NCBI RefSeq assembly: GCF_004522215.1
Contig: NZ_SDLR01000004.1
Location: 877,277 to 941,276 of the forward strand
Direction: 5' to 3'
Origin: Ammoniphilus sp. YIM 78166
GTDB taxonomy: Bacteria > Bacillota > Bacilli > Aneurinibacillales > RAOX-1
DNA length: 64,000 bases
In this document: positions 42,302-51,813 of the stretch, one piece after another
Numbering within the stretch: position 1 is the first letter of the stretch
How the letters are laid out: the number at the start of each line of letters is the position of its first letter
Made by a program: the position numbers and the translations under genes
The notes under the pieces: model-generated
Databases searched by the model: none
What the model saw: the letters and a program-made list of their open reading frames with translations, nothing else
What the model was told of the DNA's origin: nothing

Positions 42302-43174
42302 ATGTTTATTCATGAGATTGACTATCATAGCCCGAACACGGTCCAGGAGCTGCTGGACCTGCTGGATCATTATAAGGATGAGGCTAAGCTATTGGCGGGA
42401 GGCACCGATTTGATTCTGCAGCTCAAGCTTAACCGCTGGAGCCAAAAGACTATTATTAATGTCAAAGAACTCCCCGGGTTAAACCAAAAGAGGTATGATG
42501 GTGATCATTTTGTGATTGGCTGCAACACCACACTAACCGAATTGCTGGATACAACCGCAGTGGAGCTGGATTACCGCGCGCTTTGGCATGCGATATCGGA
42601 GCTGGCGGATGTCCAATGCCGCAATCGCGGGACCTTAACCGGTAATATATGCAACGCCTCTCCGGCCGCGGATTCTTCTCCCGTCCTTCTCGCTTATGAT
42701 GCCCGTGTGGTAGCAGTATCTGTGGAGGGTCAACGGACGATTCCGATGGAAGAGTTTTTTGCTGGGCCGGGCAGAACTACGCTCCGACCGAATGAGTTTG
42801 CGAGGGAAATTCATATTCCTAAGCCTGCTCCGACCCAGTATTGTTCGTTTCAAAAGCTGGGAAGAACCTATGATGATATCGCTCTATTAAATAGCGCTGT
42901 GAAGGTAGAAATCGATCCTTCCACCCAGATATGCTCCTTTGCACGAGTCACTGTAGGTGCAGCTGCTCCAACCGCCTTCCGGGCAACCGAGGCTGAACAG
43001 TTAATAAACGGAAACCCATTAAATGAAGAAGTGATCAAAGCGGCAGCACAAGCGGCAGCAGAGCAGTCTCGCCCCATTACGGACGTAAGAGCCAGCGCCA
43101 GTTACCGCAAAAAAATGGTAGGGGTACTCGTAGAGAGAGCCTTGCGCGATATTCTAGCAAAGGCAGAACGCTAA
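42302..43174 (+). CDS. Molybdenum hydroxylase FAD-binding subunit (CoxM/XdhB-like)
   Basis: A 290-residue FAD subunit. The FAD-binding motif LLAGGTDLILQLKLNR is at about residues 31-46, and a second one, RNRGTLTGNICNASPAADS near residue 108, is well conserved. The C-terminal CO-dehydrogenase flavoprotein domain begins near residue 180. It passes electrons from the iron-sulfur subunit to the acceptor. The start is ATG 42302 behind GAAGGAGG. Confidence 0.9.
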   Translation: MFIHEIDYHSPNTVQELLDLLDHYKDEAKLLAGGTDLILQLKLNRWSQKTIINVKELPGLNQKRYDGDHFVIGCNTTLTELLDTTAVELDYRALWHAISELADVQCRNRGTLTGNICNASPAADSSPVLLAYDARVVAVSVEGQRTIPMEEFFAGPGRTTLRPNEFAREIHIPKPAPTQYCSFQKLGRTYDDIALLNSAVKVEIDPSTQICSFARVTVGAAAPTAFRATEAEQLINGNPLNEEVIKAAAQAAAEQSRPITDVRASASYRKKMVGVLVERALRDILAKAER

Positions 43175-43189
43175 AGGGGAGGGAATCGA

Positions 43190-43699
43190 ATGAAAAGACA
43201 AACAAGGCTAACCATTAATGAAGAGGTATACATGGAGGACATTCCGGCGTATATGACGCTTGTCGATTACTTGCGCAGACATGCCGGAATGACAGGGACG
43301 AAAGAAAGCTGCGGAACCGGGGACTGCGGTAGCTGCTCTGTAGTGATGAATGGCCAAGTCGTAAAATCCTGTTTAGTATTGGCTGTGGAGTGCGATGGGA
43401 AGGAAGTGACAACCATCGAAGGATTGGCTCAAGACGGCAATCTCCATCCTTTGCAGACCTCCTTCGCCGAAAAGTGGGGAACGCAATGCGGCTACTGCAC
43501 ACCTGGATTTATCATGGCGGCCAAAGCACTGCTGGATCGCAATCCGAATCCTTCCGACGAGGAAATCAAGCATGCTACAGCGGGTAATCTATGCCGGTGC
43601 ACAGGTTATGTGAAAATTATCGAGTCAATCCAAGACGCAGCGAAAACTTTGCGGGAAGAGAGGGATTCCTATGGAAACAAATCATTGGCTAATCGGTAA
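43190..43699 (+). CDS. Molybdenum hydroxylase [2Fe-2S] subunit (CoxS/XdhC-type small subunit)
   Basis: A 169-residue iron-sulfur subunit with both clusters. The plant-type ligands are in ESCGTGDCGSCSVVMNG and VKSC (residues about 43-65); the second cluster ligands are in QCGYCTPGF and LCRCTGYV (about 102-146). It links the molybdenum centre to the FAD subunit. The gene overlaps the large subunit by 29 bases. Confidence 0.93.
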   Translation: MKRQTRLTINEEVYMEDIPAYMTLVDYLRRHAGMTGTKESCGTGDCGSCSVVMNGQVVKSCLVLAVECDGKEVTTIEGLAQDGNLHPLQTSFAEKWGTQCGYCTPGFIMAAKALLDRNPNPSDEEIKHATAGNLCRCTGYVKIIESIQDAAKTLREERDSYGNKSLANR

Positions 43700-45959
43700 A
43701 TCCACCCCTAAATTCGATGGCATTCCAAAAGCTACAGGCGACCTTCGGTATGTGGAGGATATGGTGTTGCCGGGTATGCTGTATGGAAAAATTCTAAGGA
43801 GTCCCCACGCCCATGCCAGAATCCGTTCCATTGATACAAGCAAAGCCCGTGGCCTGCCTGGGGTCCGTGCGGTTATTACGGCGGCTGATACACCTAAGGT
43901 CAAATTTAGCTTCATTGAATCACAGTCGGATAATCTCGTTCTCTGTGATGAGGTTGTCCGTTTCATTGGCGATGAAGTCGCTGCCGTAGCCTGTGATACG
44001 CCTGAGCTTGCTCAGAAAGCGATTGAATTAATAGAAGTAGATTACGAGATACTCCCGGCCCTTTTTGACCCGGAGCAAGCATTGACCTCTGATCTTCTTA
44101 TTCATGAGGATCGGCCTAACAATGTATCTGCCGAGCTTCATACCTCTTATGGCGATATTGAAAAAGCCTTTGCCGAAGCGGATTTTATCTTTGAAGATCG
44201 CTTCGACACCTCCAAGCAAGCGCATTGTCCACTGGAGAGAAGAGCCGTTATTGCTGATTATGAGCGTTCGGGAAGAGTGACGATCTATTCGCAAACCCAA
44301 ACGCCTCACACTTTAAGAAAAGAGATTGCGAAGGTTCTGGCCATTCCCGTTTCTCAGGTGAGGGTCATCCGCATGCCGATTGGCGGAGGATTCGGAAACC
44401 GCTTGGTCATGGATATGAAGGAGCCGATTGCGGCGTTTCTTTCTCAAAAGACGAGAAAGCCTGTCTTAATCGCCAACACCCGGCAAGAAGAGTTTATGAC
44501 CGCTCGCCCGCGTTATCCTTATACGTTTAAGCTGAAAACTGCGGTGAGGAAGGATGGAAAGATTCTAGGCCGTCATGCTCAGGTCATTGTGGATAATGGG
44601 GCTTACAGTGATAAAGGCTGGGGTACGATGAAGTACACCGAAAACGTGAATTCCGTTTTCTATAATGTGGAGCATACCAAGTTTGACGGGTATATCGTTT
44701 ATACCAATAAGCAATACGGCACAGGCTTCCGTGGCTTTGGAAACCCTCAGGTAACTTTTGCAATTGAATCGCAAATGGATATGATTGCTGAGAGATTAGG
44801 ACTTGACCCTCTGGAGTTCCGGCTCATCAATGCCAACAAAAAGGGGGATGTGACGAGCAGCGGCAAGGTAGTCGATACGGAATCGATGCTGACAACGTTG
44901 GAACGGGCGAAGGCGAAGCTTAATTATGAGGAAAAACGCAGCCAGTACGACAATCAACCGGAGCATGCAACCAAGCGAAGAGGGGTCGGCATCGCATCCA
45001 TGCTACAATCCGGCGGGGGAAGCCGCGGCTACGGCTATAATTCAACCGATGCGTTTATCAAAATTTCCGAGGATGGCCAGGTTACCATCATTACACCCGC
45101 GGTGGAGATGGGACAAGGACCGCAAACGGTATTGAGTCAAATTGCGGGTGAAGTGTTAGGGGTATCATTGGAAGACATCCAAGTGATCGACCATGATACT
45201 GATATTATCCCTTATGACTTGGGAAGCTGGGGAAGCCGAACCACGTATGTAAACGGGTTGGCCGTCAAGGATGCAGCCGAGCAAGCGAGAGCGGAGATGC
45301 TGGAGCTAGCAGGCCTTCGATTTGACTTGCCGGCAGATGCGCTGGAGATAAAAGAAGGAAAAATTGGTCCGAGAGCGGATTGGAGCCAAGCGGTCTCCAT
45401 TGCTGATGTGACACGGTTTGCTGCCCAGAAGGAAGGAAGAGTGATTTCTGGGAAAGGAAGATACTTCGATCCGGAAGCCCCTAAATTCGCAAGAGGGGAA
45501 GGAGCTCACAACTTCCCCAACTTGGTTTATGGCTGCCAAATGGCTGAAGTCGAAGTAGACATGGAGACGGGGCAAGTCAAGGTGCTCCAAATTGTGGCTG
45601 CCCATGATGTCGGAAAAGCGATTAATCCTGCTTCTGTCGAAGGTCAATTAGAAGGAGGCATCGTTCAGGGAATCGGTTATGCGCTGACGGAAGGCATCAT
45701 CGAAGTGGAAGGGAAAAATGTAAATCCCGGTTTCCTAGATTACAAGATTCTTTCCTCCGCCGATATTCCGAAAATGGACATTATTATTGTAGAAGACCTG
45801 GATAACGAAGGACCGTTTAAGGCCAAGGGAGTGGGCGAACAAGGCATCGTGCCTACAGCAGCAGCGATTGCCAATGCTGTTCAGCATGCGGTGGGGGCTC
45901 GGATTGCGAACCTGCCGATTACACCGGAAAAAATCCTGACCGCGCTAAACAAATTCTAG
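43671..45959 (+). CDS. Molybdenum hydroxylase large (molybdopterin-binding) subunit
   Basis: A 762-residue catalytic subunit of the xanthine dehydrogenase/CO dehydrogenase family that hydroxylates a carbon next to nitrogen or an aldehyde using water. Motifs: GKILRSPHAHARI near residue 40, IGGGFGNRLVMDMKEP near residue 238, TGFRGFGNPQ near residue 350 and the catalytic Glu in GVGEQGIVPTAAAIANAV near residue 722. The CO dehydrogenase active-site Cys loop is absent, so an organic ring substrate is expected. Together with the deaminase this suggests oxidation of a purine-like or pyridine-like compound. Confidence 0.92.
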   Translation: METNHWLIGKSTPKFDGIPKATGDLRYVEDMVLPGMLYGKILRSPHAHARIRSIDTSKARGLPGVRAVITAADTPKVKFSFIESQSDNLVLCDEVVRFIGDEVAAVACDTPELAQKAIELIEVDYEILPALFDPEQALTSDLLIHEDRPNNVSAELHTSYGDIEKAFAEADFIFEDRFDTSKQAHCPLERRAVIADYERSGRVTIYSQTQTPHTLRKEIAKVLAIPVSQVRVIRMPIGGGFGNRLVMDMKEPIAAFLSQKTRKPVLIANTRQEEFMTARPRYPYTFKLKTAVRKDGKILGRHAQVIVDNGAYSDKGWGTMKYTENVNSVFYNVEHTKFDGYIVYTNKQYGTGFRGFGNPQVTFAIESQMDMIAERLGLDPLEFRLINANKKGDVTSSGKVVDTESMLTTLERAKAKLNYEEKRSQYDNQPEHATKRRGVGIASMLQSGGGSRGYGYNSTDAFIKISEDGQVTIITPAVEMGQGPQTVLSQIAGEVLGVSLEDIQVIDHDTDIIPYDLGSWGSRTTYVNGLAVKDAAEQARAEMLELAGLRFDLPADALEIKEGKIGPRADWSQAVSIADVTRFAAQKEGRVISGKGRYFDPEAPKFARGEGAHNFPNLVYGCQMAEVEVDMETGQVKVLQIVAAHDVGKAINPASVEGQLEGGIVQGIGYALTEGIIEVEGKNVNPGFLDYKILSSADIPKMDIIIVEDLDNEGPFKAKGVGEQGIVPTAAAIANAVQHAVGARIANLPITPEKILTALNKF

Positions 45960-45978
45960 CGACAAAGGAGGAGCAGAC

Positions 45979-47601
45979 TTGGGACTGAGCATTAAGGAAG
46001 CCATGAACATCGGGGGTCTGGCCAAGTGTAAGGTGGTAGCCGGAGAGAAGGGGCTGCACCGGGAAATCAGCTATGTAACGGTGATGGAGGTACCCGATGT
46101 CATTCAATGGTTGAAGGGGCAGGATCTATTACTAACGAGCCTATATCCCATTAAAGATGATGAAGTAGCCCTCCAGGATCTGGTCAAGAAGCTGAAGCAG
46201 AAGGGCAGCGCGGCCTTAGCGATCAAAACGAACCGATATTTCGAAGAAATACCGGAGCCCATATTATACTATGGGAATCTGTTGGATTTTCCGATCATTG
46301 AAATCAATAGCGATACCTCCTACCTAGACATCATGACACCCTTAATGAATGTGATCCTAGAGTATGCCTCCCCGGAACCGGAGGATTATGAAGAGCTGTT
46401 TGCCTGGATTACGGAGCTGGCCCTAGCCGGCAGAGGGGTCGATTCGATCCTTCAGGCGCTGAGTAAGATGATGGGCAATCTGGTCACTATTGAATCGGTC
46501 CTGCCGCAAGTCTACATGTCTCCGATATCAGGTAGTATAGAAGCGCTGTCCATCAAGCAAACGAACGAGCTGTGGAAGTCTAGACGTCCCTTAAGAATGG
46601 TAAGAACCTTCAATGGGGAAAGCACCCCTTGTATTGTAAGTCCGCTGATTCTAAATAACGAAATTAATGGAGTCATTACCTGCTGGAGTACCAAGAGAGA
46701 GTTTCGCAGGAGAGATTTTCACATCATGGAGCGGGCAGTACCTTTATTTGGTTTGGAATTTCAAAAAGTAAAAACTAAGATCGATGTGGAAAAGAAATAT
46801 AAGAATGAACTCATCTCTTCTATTCTATTAGGGAACAACACGCTTAGTGAAGAAGAGGCAATCGAAAAAGGAAAGATCTATGGCTGGGATTTGACCAAAG
46901 ACTATCAAGTCATGGTATTGGATATGGATCAATTCTTAAGCATAGTCGAAGCCTTGAAATATGATGAAGTATCGATTCAAGAATTTAAGAGAAATATTGA
47001 GCTAAAAGCAGAGTCCATCGTACAGCAGTACGATCCTTCGGTGATAGTGGCACTCTGGAGCGATAAAATGGTGATCCTTTATCCTGCTATTCATTATCAG
47101 GAGGAACTAGCCCAGCGAATCAAAGACCGATTGCAAAGTCAGGTATCCGATGTTACCTTCACCGTAGGCATTGGGCGATTCCATCCGGGGATGAAAGGGC
47201 TAAGAAAAGGGTATTTGCAAGCTATACAGTCCATCCAAGTGGGAAGGAAAGCGAAGGGTAGAAATTCAATCCATCATTTTAATAGCTTGGGAATTTATCG
47301 TATATTGGGGGAATTCCATGATCAAAGCGAGCTTCAAGCTATTTACGATGAAACCGTAGGAAAGCTCAACCTCTACGACCAAAATCATAATGCCAATTTG
47401 GCTGAAACACTCGAGCGTTTTTTTGAGAGTAATGGGGGCTTGACGGAAACAGCCGAAAAGATGTTTATTCACGTCAATACGCTGAAATACCGACTTCAAA
47501 AAATCGTGGCGATCACCGGATGCAATATCTATGATTCCGAGGGTCGGTTTCATTTGCAGCTAGGATTAAAGATTAAACAGCTAGTGCTTTTAGCGGATTA
47601 G
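45979..47601 (+). CDS. PucR-family transcriptional regulator
   Basis: A 540-residue activator-type regulator. Residues about 5-130 form the PucR (purine catabolism) N-terminal domain (EISYVTVMEVPDVIQWLKG, DLLLTSLYPIKDD). A GGDEF-like middle region follows, and the C-terminal PucR helix-turn-helix is VNTLKYRLQKIVAITGCNI near residue 490. The start is TTG 45979, well supported by AAAGGAGGAG. It follows the molybdenum hydroxylase by 19 bases and probably regulates it and the carbamoylase genes after it. Confidence 0.88.
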   Translation: MGLSIKEAMNIGGLAKCKVVAGEKGLHREISYVTVMEVPDVIQWLKGQDLLLTSLYPIKDDEVALQDLVKKLKQKGSAALAIKTNRYFEEIPEPILYYGNLLDFPIIEINSDTSYLDIMTPLMNVILEYASPEPEDYEELFAWITELALAGRGVDSILQALSKMMGNLVTIESVLPQVYMSPISGSIEALSIKQTNELWKSRRPLRMVRTFNGESTPCIVSPLILNNEINGVITCWSTKREFRRRDFHIMERAVPLFGLEFQKVKTKIDVEKKYKNELISSILLGNNTLSEEEAIEKGKIYGWDLTKDYQVMVLDMDQFLSIVEALKYDEVSIQEFKRNIELKAESIVQQYDPSVIVALWSDKMVILYPAIHYQEELAQRIKDRLQSQVSDVTFTVGIGRFHPGMKGLRKGYLQAIQSIQVGRKAKGRNSIHHFNSLGIYRILGEFHDQSELQAIYDETVGKLNLYDQNHNANLAETLERFFESNGGLTETAEKMFIHVNTLKYRLQKIVAITGCNIYDSEGRFHLQLGLKIKQLVLLAD

Positions 47602-47696
47602 ATAATTAATAGGATGTTATTTTGTCTGATCCGACGAAGAGAAAGTGCCTTGTCCCTCTGTATAATAAAGGCAAATCTTTGGAGTCGGAGGTAGAC

Positions 47697-48956
47697 ATGA
47701 ATCTGAATCGGATCAAACAAACCCTTGCCGATATCAATCAGTATGGTGCTTTAGACCACGGAGTGACCCGGCTGGCCTACTCGGAAGCGGAGCAGTCGGC
47801 AACCAAACATTTCATTCGGTTATGTAAAGAGGCCGGGATGTCGGTTCGCTCGGATGCAGCAGGAAATGTGATCGCACGCCGGGAAGGGCTCAACCCCAAT
47901 TTGCCTGCAGTGGCTTGCGGTTCACACTTAGATACCGTGATCTCTGGCGGGAAATATGACGGTACCCTTGGAGTGATAGCCGGGCTAGAGGTGGTTCGCA
48001 GCTTAAATGATCAAGGAATTCAGACCTTGCATCCCATTGAAATCATCGCTTTTGCTTGTGAAGAATCGTCCCGATTTGGGGTCGCCACGATTGGAAGCAA
48101 AGCAATGGCCGGTGTAGTGAAGAAAGAATTGATTGAGAGCTTGAACGATATGGAAGGGATAACCTTGCGTGAGGCCATGGCTGGTTGCCAGTTAGATATG
48201 GATCGTATCCATCTAGCTGCACAGAGCAAGAGCACCTATAAGGCATTTTTCGAATTGCACATCGAGCAGGGTCCCCTTTTGGAGTCTATGAAAAAAACGA
48301 TTGGGCTTGTGCACTCTATCGCAGCCCCCACAAGATTAAAGGTGGTGGTGCAAGGGAAAGCATCTCACTCGGGTACGACCCCGATGGATCTGCGCCAGGA
48401 TGCGCTGCTGGGAATGGCTCAGCTCGCCTTAGAGGTGGAACGATTGGCCAAAAGCGAAGCCGCATGTGGAACGGTTGCCACGGTGGGCTGCTGTGAGATC
48501 AAGCCGGGAGCCATGAACGTCATTGCAGATCGGGCAGAACTGAAAATTGATATCCGCAGCTCATCTAGTACTTCCAAGGACCGGGTACTGGCAGGAATCA
48601 TTGGATATTTCGAAATCCTGAAAAAAGATAGAGGCTTGACTTGTTCTTGGGAATTGCTGTGCAAGGAGGAGCCAGTGGAGCTGGACACTAATGTGGCAGC
48701 TTCGCTCGAGCAAACCTGCACCACACTAGGCATTCCCTATCACAAGATGCTAAGCGGTGCAGGGCATGATGCGATGAATATGGCAAAGCTTTGCCCGACG
48801 GGTTTAATTTTTATCCCTTGCAAAGATGGGGTAAGTCATCATCCGGAAGAGCATGCCAGTTTGAAGGATATTGAGGTGGGAATCTTAGTTTTGCAGGAAG
48901 AAATTATGAAGTGGGCAGTAGCTAAACAACAGGATAGGATGGGGAGGATATCGTGA
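47697..48956 (+). CDS. Zinc-dependent N-carbamoyl-amino acid hydrolase / allantoate amidohydrolase
   Basis: A 419-residue M20-fold amidase of the hydantoinase/carbamoylase family, which removes a carbamoyl or ureido group. The metal ligands are in CGSHLDTV (His about 84), GGKYDGTLG (Asp about 95), CEESSRFG (Glu about 130), ELHIEQGPLL (His about 195) and VSHHPEEHAS near the end (His about 391). It lacks a neighbouring cyclic amidase, so the ring must be opened by another enzyme or the substrate is already linear. ATG 47697 follows GGAGG. Confidence 0.85.
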   Translation: MNLNRIKQTLADINQYGALDHGVTRLAYSEAEQSATKHFIRLCKEAGMSVRSDAAGNVIARREGLNPNLPAVACGSHLDTVISGGKYDGTLGVIAGLEVVRSLNDQGIQTLHPIEIIAFACEESSRFGVATIGSKAMAGVVKKELIESLNDMEGITLREAMAGCQLDMDRIHLAAQSKSTYKAFFELHIEQGPLLESMKKTIGLVHSIAAPTRLKVVVQGKASHSGTTPMDLRQDALLGMAQLALEVERLAKSEAACGTVATVGCCEIKPGAMNVIADRAELKIDIRSSSSTSKDRVLAGIIGYFEILKKDRGLTCSWELLCKEEPVELDTNVAASLEQTCTTLGIPYHKMLSGAGHDAMNMAKLCPTGLIFIPCKDGVSHHPEEHASLKDIEVGILVLQEEIMKWAVAKQQDRMGRIS

Positions 48957-49741
48957 AAGCCGTAAAATTGAAAGTATTATCCAATGAGCAAGTGAGCCGT
49001 CGTTACTGGCATATGGTGGTTGATGCTCCAGGATTGGCGAAGCAAGTGAAGGCGGGCCAATTTTTCAATATTCGCTGCACGGAGGACTACTATCCTTTTC
49101 TCAGACGCCCCTTCAGTATCTATCGGATTAATCAGGAAAACGAAACCTTAGAATTTCTTTACCTGGTCAAGGGTTTGGGTACAAAACGGATGACCGAAAT
49201 CCAAGCCGGTCAAGAGGCTGATGTGTTTGGACCTTTAGGAACGTCCTTCAGCCTAAAAGAAGAGTGGGGAAAAATCCTCCTCTTAGCCCGAGGGGTGGGG
49301 ATTGCAACCCTAGCAGCTCTAGCTCAAGAAGCGAGTGAGAAAGGTATTCAATGCGTAGCCATTCTAAGTGCCAGATCCCAGAATGATTTATTAGCCACCG
49401 AGACGCTTCAGGGCTTCGGGGCAGAAGTGTATAAAGTAACAGATGAGGAAGGAACCAGCCAGGTCGGGAATGTGGAAGCTTTGATTGATACGATCCTATC
49501 TCGGCATAAAGTCGATGCGGCGTTTACGTGCGGTTCCAAAAGACTGTCTAAATTGTTGCAAGATGTTACCGCCAAACATCAGATTCCTTCACAGATTGCA
49601 CTGGAGGAGCATATGGGTTGTGCCATGGGAGTATGTTTCGCCTGTGTTTGTGACTTGAAGGACGGAGAAAATACAACGCAAACGGTGCGGGTCTGCAAGG
49701 AAGGTCCAGTATTCCCGTTGGAAAGGGTTGTGCTGACATGA
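48953..49741 (+). CDS. FAD/[2Fe-2S] oxidoreductase, PyrK-like electron-transfer subunit
   Basis: A 262-residue ferredoxin-reductase-like protein matching PyrK, the electron-transfer subunit of class 1B dihydroorotate dehydrogenase. The FAD motif is YPFLRRPFSIYRI near residue 46; the NAD domain has ILLLARGVGIATLAALAQ; the C-terminal [2Fe-2S] ligands are in GCAMGVCFACVC and VRVC. GTG 48953 overlaps the carbamoylase stop codon by four bases. Its placement outside a pyr operon and beside a carbamoylase suggests a catabolic role. Confidence 0.85.
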   Translation: MKAVKLKVLSNEQVSRRYWHMVVDAPGLAKQVKAGQFFNIRCTEDYYPFLRRPFSIYRINQENETLEFLYLVKGLGTKRMTEIQAGQEADVFGPLGTSFSLKEEWGKILLLARGVGIATLAALAQEASEKGIQCVAILSARSQNDLLATETLQGFGAEVYKVTDEEGTSQVGNVEALIDTILSRHKVDAAFTCGSKRLSKLLQDVTAKHQIPSQIALEEHMGCAMGVCFACVCDLKDGENTTQTVRVCKEGPVFPLERVVLT

Positions 49742-50676
49742 TTACTCAGTTGAATTTAAACGTCAAGATCGGCAAGCTTAGTCTACAGAATCCGGTGATG
49801 CCGGCTTCCGGAGCCTTCGGTGAAGACATGGAAGCGATTATGGACTTTAACCAATTGGGAGCGGTTGTTCCTAAGAGTATTACAAAGTTTCCGAGGAAAG
49901 GAAATGCCACGCCGCGCGTATGCGAGACACCAGCCGGGATGATTAACTCGATTGGAATCCAAAGCAAAGGTCTGGACTACTACCTGCAGAAAACCATCCC
50001 GAATTACCGGAAATACACGACTCCTTTGATCTCAAGCATTTCCGCGGATTCTATTGATGAATTCGTTGAAATGTGCGAAATCATCGGGAAAGAAGATGTC
50101 GTCAAAGCGTTTGAACTGAATATCTCCTGCCCGAATCTTAAGGGGAATGGATTGGCCTTTGGGATGGACGCCGAGGTAACGTATAAGCTTATTAAACGGG
50201 TCAAAGAGGTTACGGATCTTCCCCTTATCCCGAAGCTCACTCCCAATGTAACGAGAATCCAGGATATTGCCTTAGCTTGCGATGAGGCGGGAGCGGATGG
50301 CATTAATGTAGCCAATACCATTCTGGCGATGTCCATCGATATCCATTCTCGCAAGCCTAAAATCGGAAATGTCATGGGAGGGTTATCGGGTCCTGCGGTA
50401 AAGCCCATTATCGTCCGCATGATTTATCAGGTCCATCAGGTAACAAAGCTGCCAATCGTCGGTTGCGGGGGCGTAAGCACGGGGGAAGATGCCATTGAAA
50501 TGATCCTTGCTGGTGCTACCGCGGTTCAGGTAGGGACGGCAAGCTTCATCAATCCCACGGCGATGATCGATATTTTGGAAGAGATCAAGCAGTATATGGA
50601 ATTATACGGCATCGAAGATATCAATGATCTCATTGGAAAAGTAGAGGTCCAGCGTACGACAGATAGACAGGATTAA
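49738..50676 (+). CDS. Dihydroorotate dehydrogenase-like flavoprotein, PyrD class 1B type
   Basis: A 312-residue FMN protein with the class 1B layout: NPVMPASGAFGED near residue 18, MINSIGIQSKGLDYY near residue 64, and the catalytic Cys in LNISCPNLKGNG (about residue 132). GCGGVSTGEDAIEMILAGA near residue 242 binds FMN phosphate. It overlaps the PyrK-like gene by four bases, so the two form a heterocomplex. No other pyrimidine biosynthesis gene is near; oxidation or reduction of a dihydropyrimidine-like ring is a reasonable alternative to dihydroorotate. Confidence 0.85.
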   Translation: MITQLNLNVKIGKLSLQNPVMPASGAFGEDMEAIMDFNQLGAVVPKSITKFPRKGNATPRVCETPAGMINSIGIQSKGLDYYLQKTIPNYRKYTTPLISSISADSIDEFVEMCEIIGKEDVVKAFELNISCPNLKGNGLAFGMDAEVTYKLIKRVKEVTDLPLIPKLTPNVTRIQDIALACDEAGADGINVANTILAMSIDIHSRKPKIGNVMGGLSGPAVKPIIVRMIYQVHQVTKLPIVGCGGVSTGEDAIEMILAGATAVQVGTASFINPTAMIDILEEIKQYMELYGIEDINDLIGKVEVQRTTDRQD

Positions 50677-50707
50677 TGGAAGTGTACGGGAGACGGAGGA
50701 GAACCCA

Positions 50708-51607
50708 TTGGGGATCTTGGTAGCATTTTTAAGTGCGTTCTCATTTGCGAGTGCAAATATTTTAATTAAAAAGGGTATTAAGGATGACGAAGGGGCTGAG
50801 ATTGGATTTCTCACCTGTGTAATGATTAACACGGTGCTTTTAGGCTTACTCTTTCTTATTGCCTTAGGTGTAAAGGGATTTGTTTTTCAAATCTCTTGGA
50901 CGGCAACGTTCATCTTTATCTTGGCGGGAATGCTGACGACCGGTCTTGGAAGACTCACGGCTTTTGCCAGTATTCCCATCTTAGGGCCCTCACGCTCTTC
51001 GGCCATTAAGAATGGGTCTCCCATTTTCACCTTGCTGTTTGCCCTGTTCATTCTGAATGAAACGATTAACCTCCCCTCCCTTTATGGGATTGCGTTATTG
51101 ATAGCTGGACTTGGCTTGCAAGGCTGGTACCTCTTTCGACAGCATGATCAATCAACCAAAGGAGTCCATAGACAATGGCTGGGCTATGCCTTGGCAATTA
51201 TCTCCGCTTTGGGCTTTGGGGTGGGTCAAGGGGTTCGCAAGCAGGGGCTATTGATTTTAGATGACATCTTTTATGGGGCGTTCATGGGGGCCTTGGCTTC
51301 CTTGATATTTTACTTAATCTATAAGGCGTTGCGGGGTCAATTAAGGGGAGATAAGCCCATTTATGATTTCGGCAACCGTTATTTTTTAGCTGCAGGCGTT
51401 ATGACGAGCCTCGGTCCTTTTCTTTTTTTCCTATCTGCAAGCTTAACCCAAGTCACCTATGCTGGGGTCATAGCCGGCACGGAACCGGTGATTACGGTGC
51501 TGCTGAGTGCCCTGTTTCTCAAAGGACAGGAAGAATTGTCCCGGACTTTATGGCTAACGATGGCCCTTGTTATTGCCGGTTCAGCCGTCATTGCCATGAC
51601 GGCTTAG
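50708..51607 (+). CDS. DMT-superfamily (EamA) transporter
   Basis: A 299-residue protein with ten membrane segments in two EamA repeats; the repeat ends are near GPSRSSAIKNGSPIFTLLFA and VIAGTEPVITVLLSALFL. DMT carriers exchange or export metabolites and amino acids. The TTG start at 50708 follows GGAGGAG. It is the last gene of the carbamoylase operon, 31 bases after the PyrD-like gene, and may export a product or import a substrate. Confidence 0.85.
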   Translation: MGILVAFLSAFSFASANILIKKGIKDDEGAEIGFLTCVMINTVLLGLLFLIALGVKGFVFQISWTATFIFILAGMLTTGLGRLTAFASIPILGPSRSSAIKNGSPIFTLLFALFILNETINLPSLYGIALLIAGLGLQGWYLFRQHDQSTKGVHRQWLGYALAIISALGFGVGQGVRKQGLLILDDIFYGAFMGALASLIFYLIYKALRGQLRGDKPIYDFGNRYFLAAGVMTSLGPFLFFLSASLTQVTYAGVIAGTEPVITVLLSALFLKGQEELSRTLWLTMALVIAGSAVIAMTA

Positions 51608-51633
51608 CTATTACAGAGTAAAAGGAACAAGCT

Positions 51634-51789
51634 ATGTTAGTACCGTTAACGGATCTCTTGCAAGAGATTGAAGAAAAAAGAGAGTTAATGCATAAGGTCG
51701 GATTAGAATTCGGGTTGACTAGTGATGAAGTGCTTGTCATTAGTCAAGAGATTGATGAATTGGTCAATCGATATTTTGCATCTCAATAA
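51634..51789 (+). CDS. Spo0E-like aspartyl-phosphate phosphatase
   Basis: A 51-residue protein with the Spo0E family pattern: LLQEIEEKRELMHKVGLEFG, then the SQEIDELVNRY motif with the conserved Ser-Gln-Glu-x-Asp. Spo0E proteins dephosphorylate Spo0A and delay sporulation. The ATG at 51634 follows AAAGGAAC. It marks the host as an endospore former of the Bacillus-Paenibacillus type and fits the presence of two PAS kinases in the window. Confidence 0.8.
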   Translation: MLVPLTDLLQEIEEKRELMHKVGLEFGLTSDEVLVISQEIDELVNRYFASQ

Positions 51790-51813
51790 CACTTTTATCG
51801 GAGGGATAATCAC

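Noticed and set aside
48953..50676. PyrK/PyrD pair as part of the pyrimidine biosynthesis operon
   Set aside because: No carA, carB, pyrB, pyrC, pyrE or pyrF is adjacent; the neighbours are a carbamoylase and a DMT transporter, so a catabolic role is preferred, though not proven.
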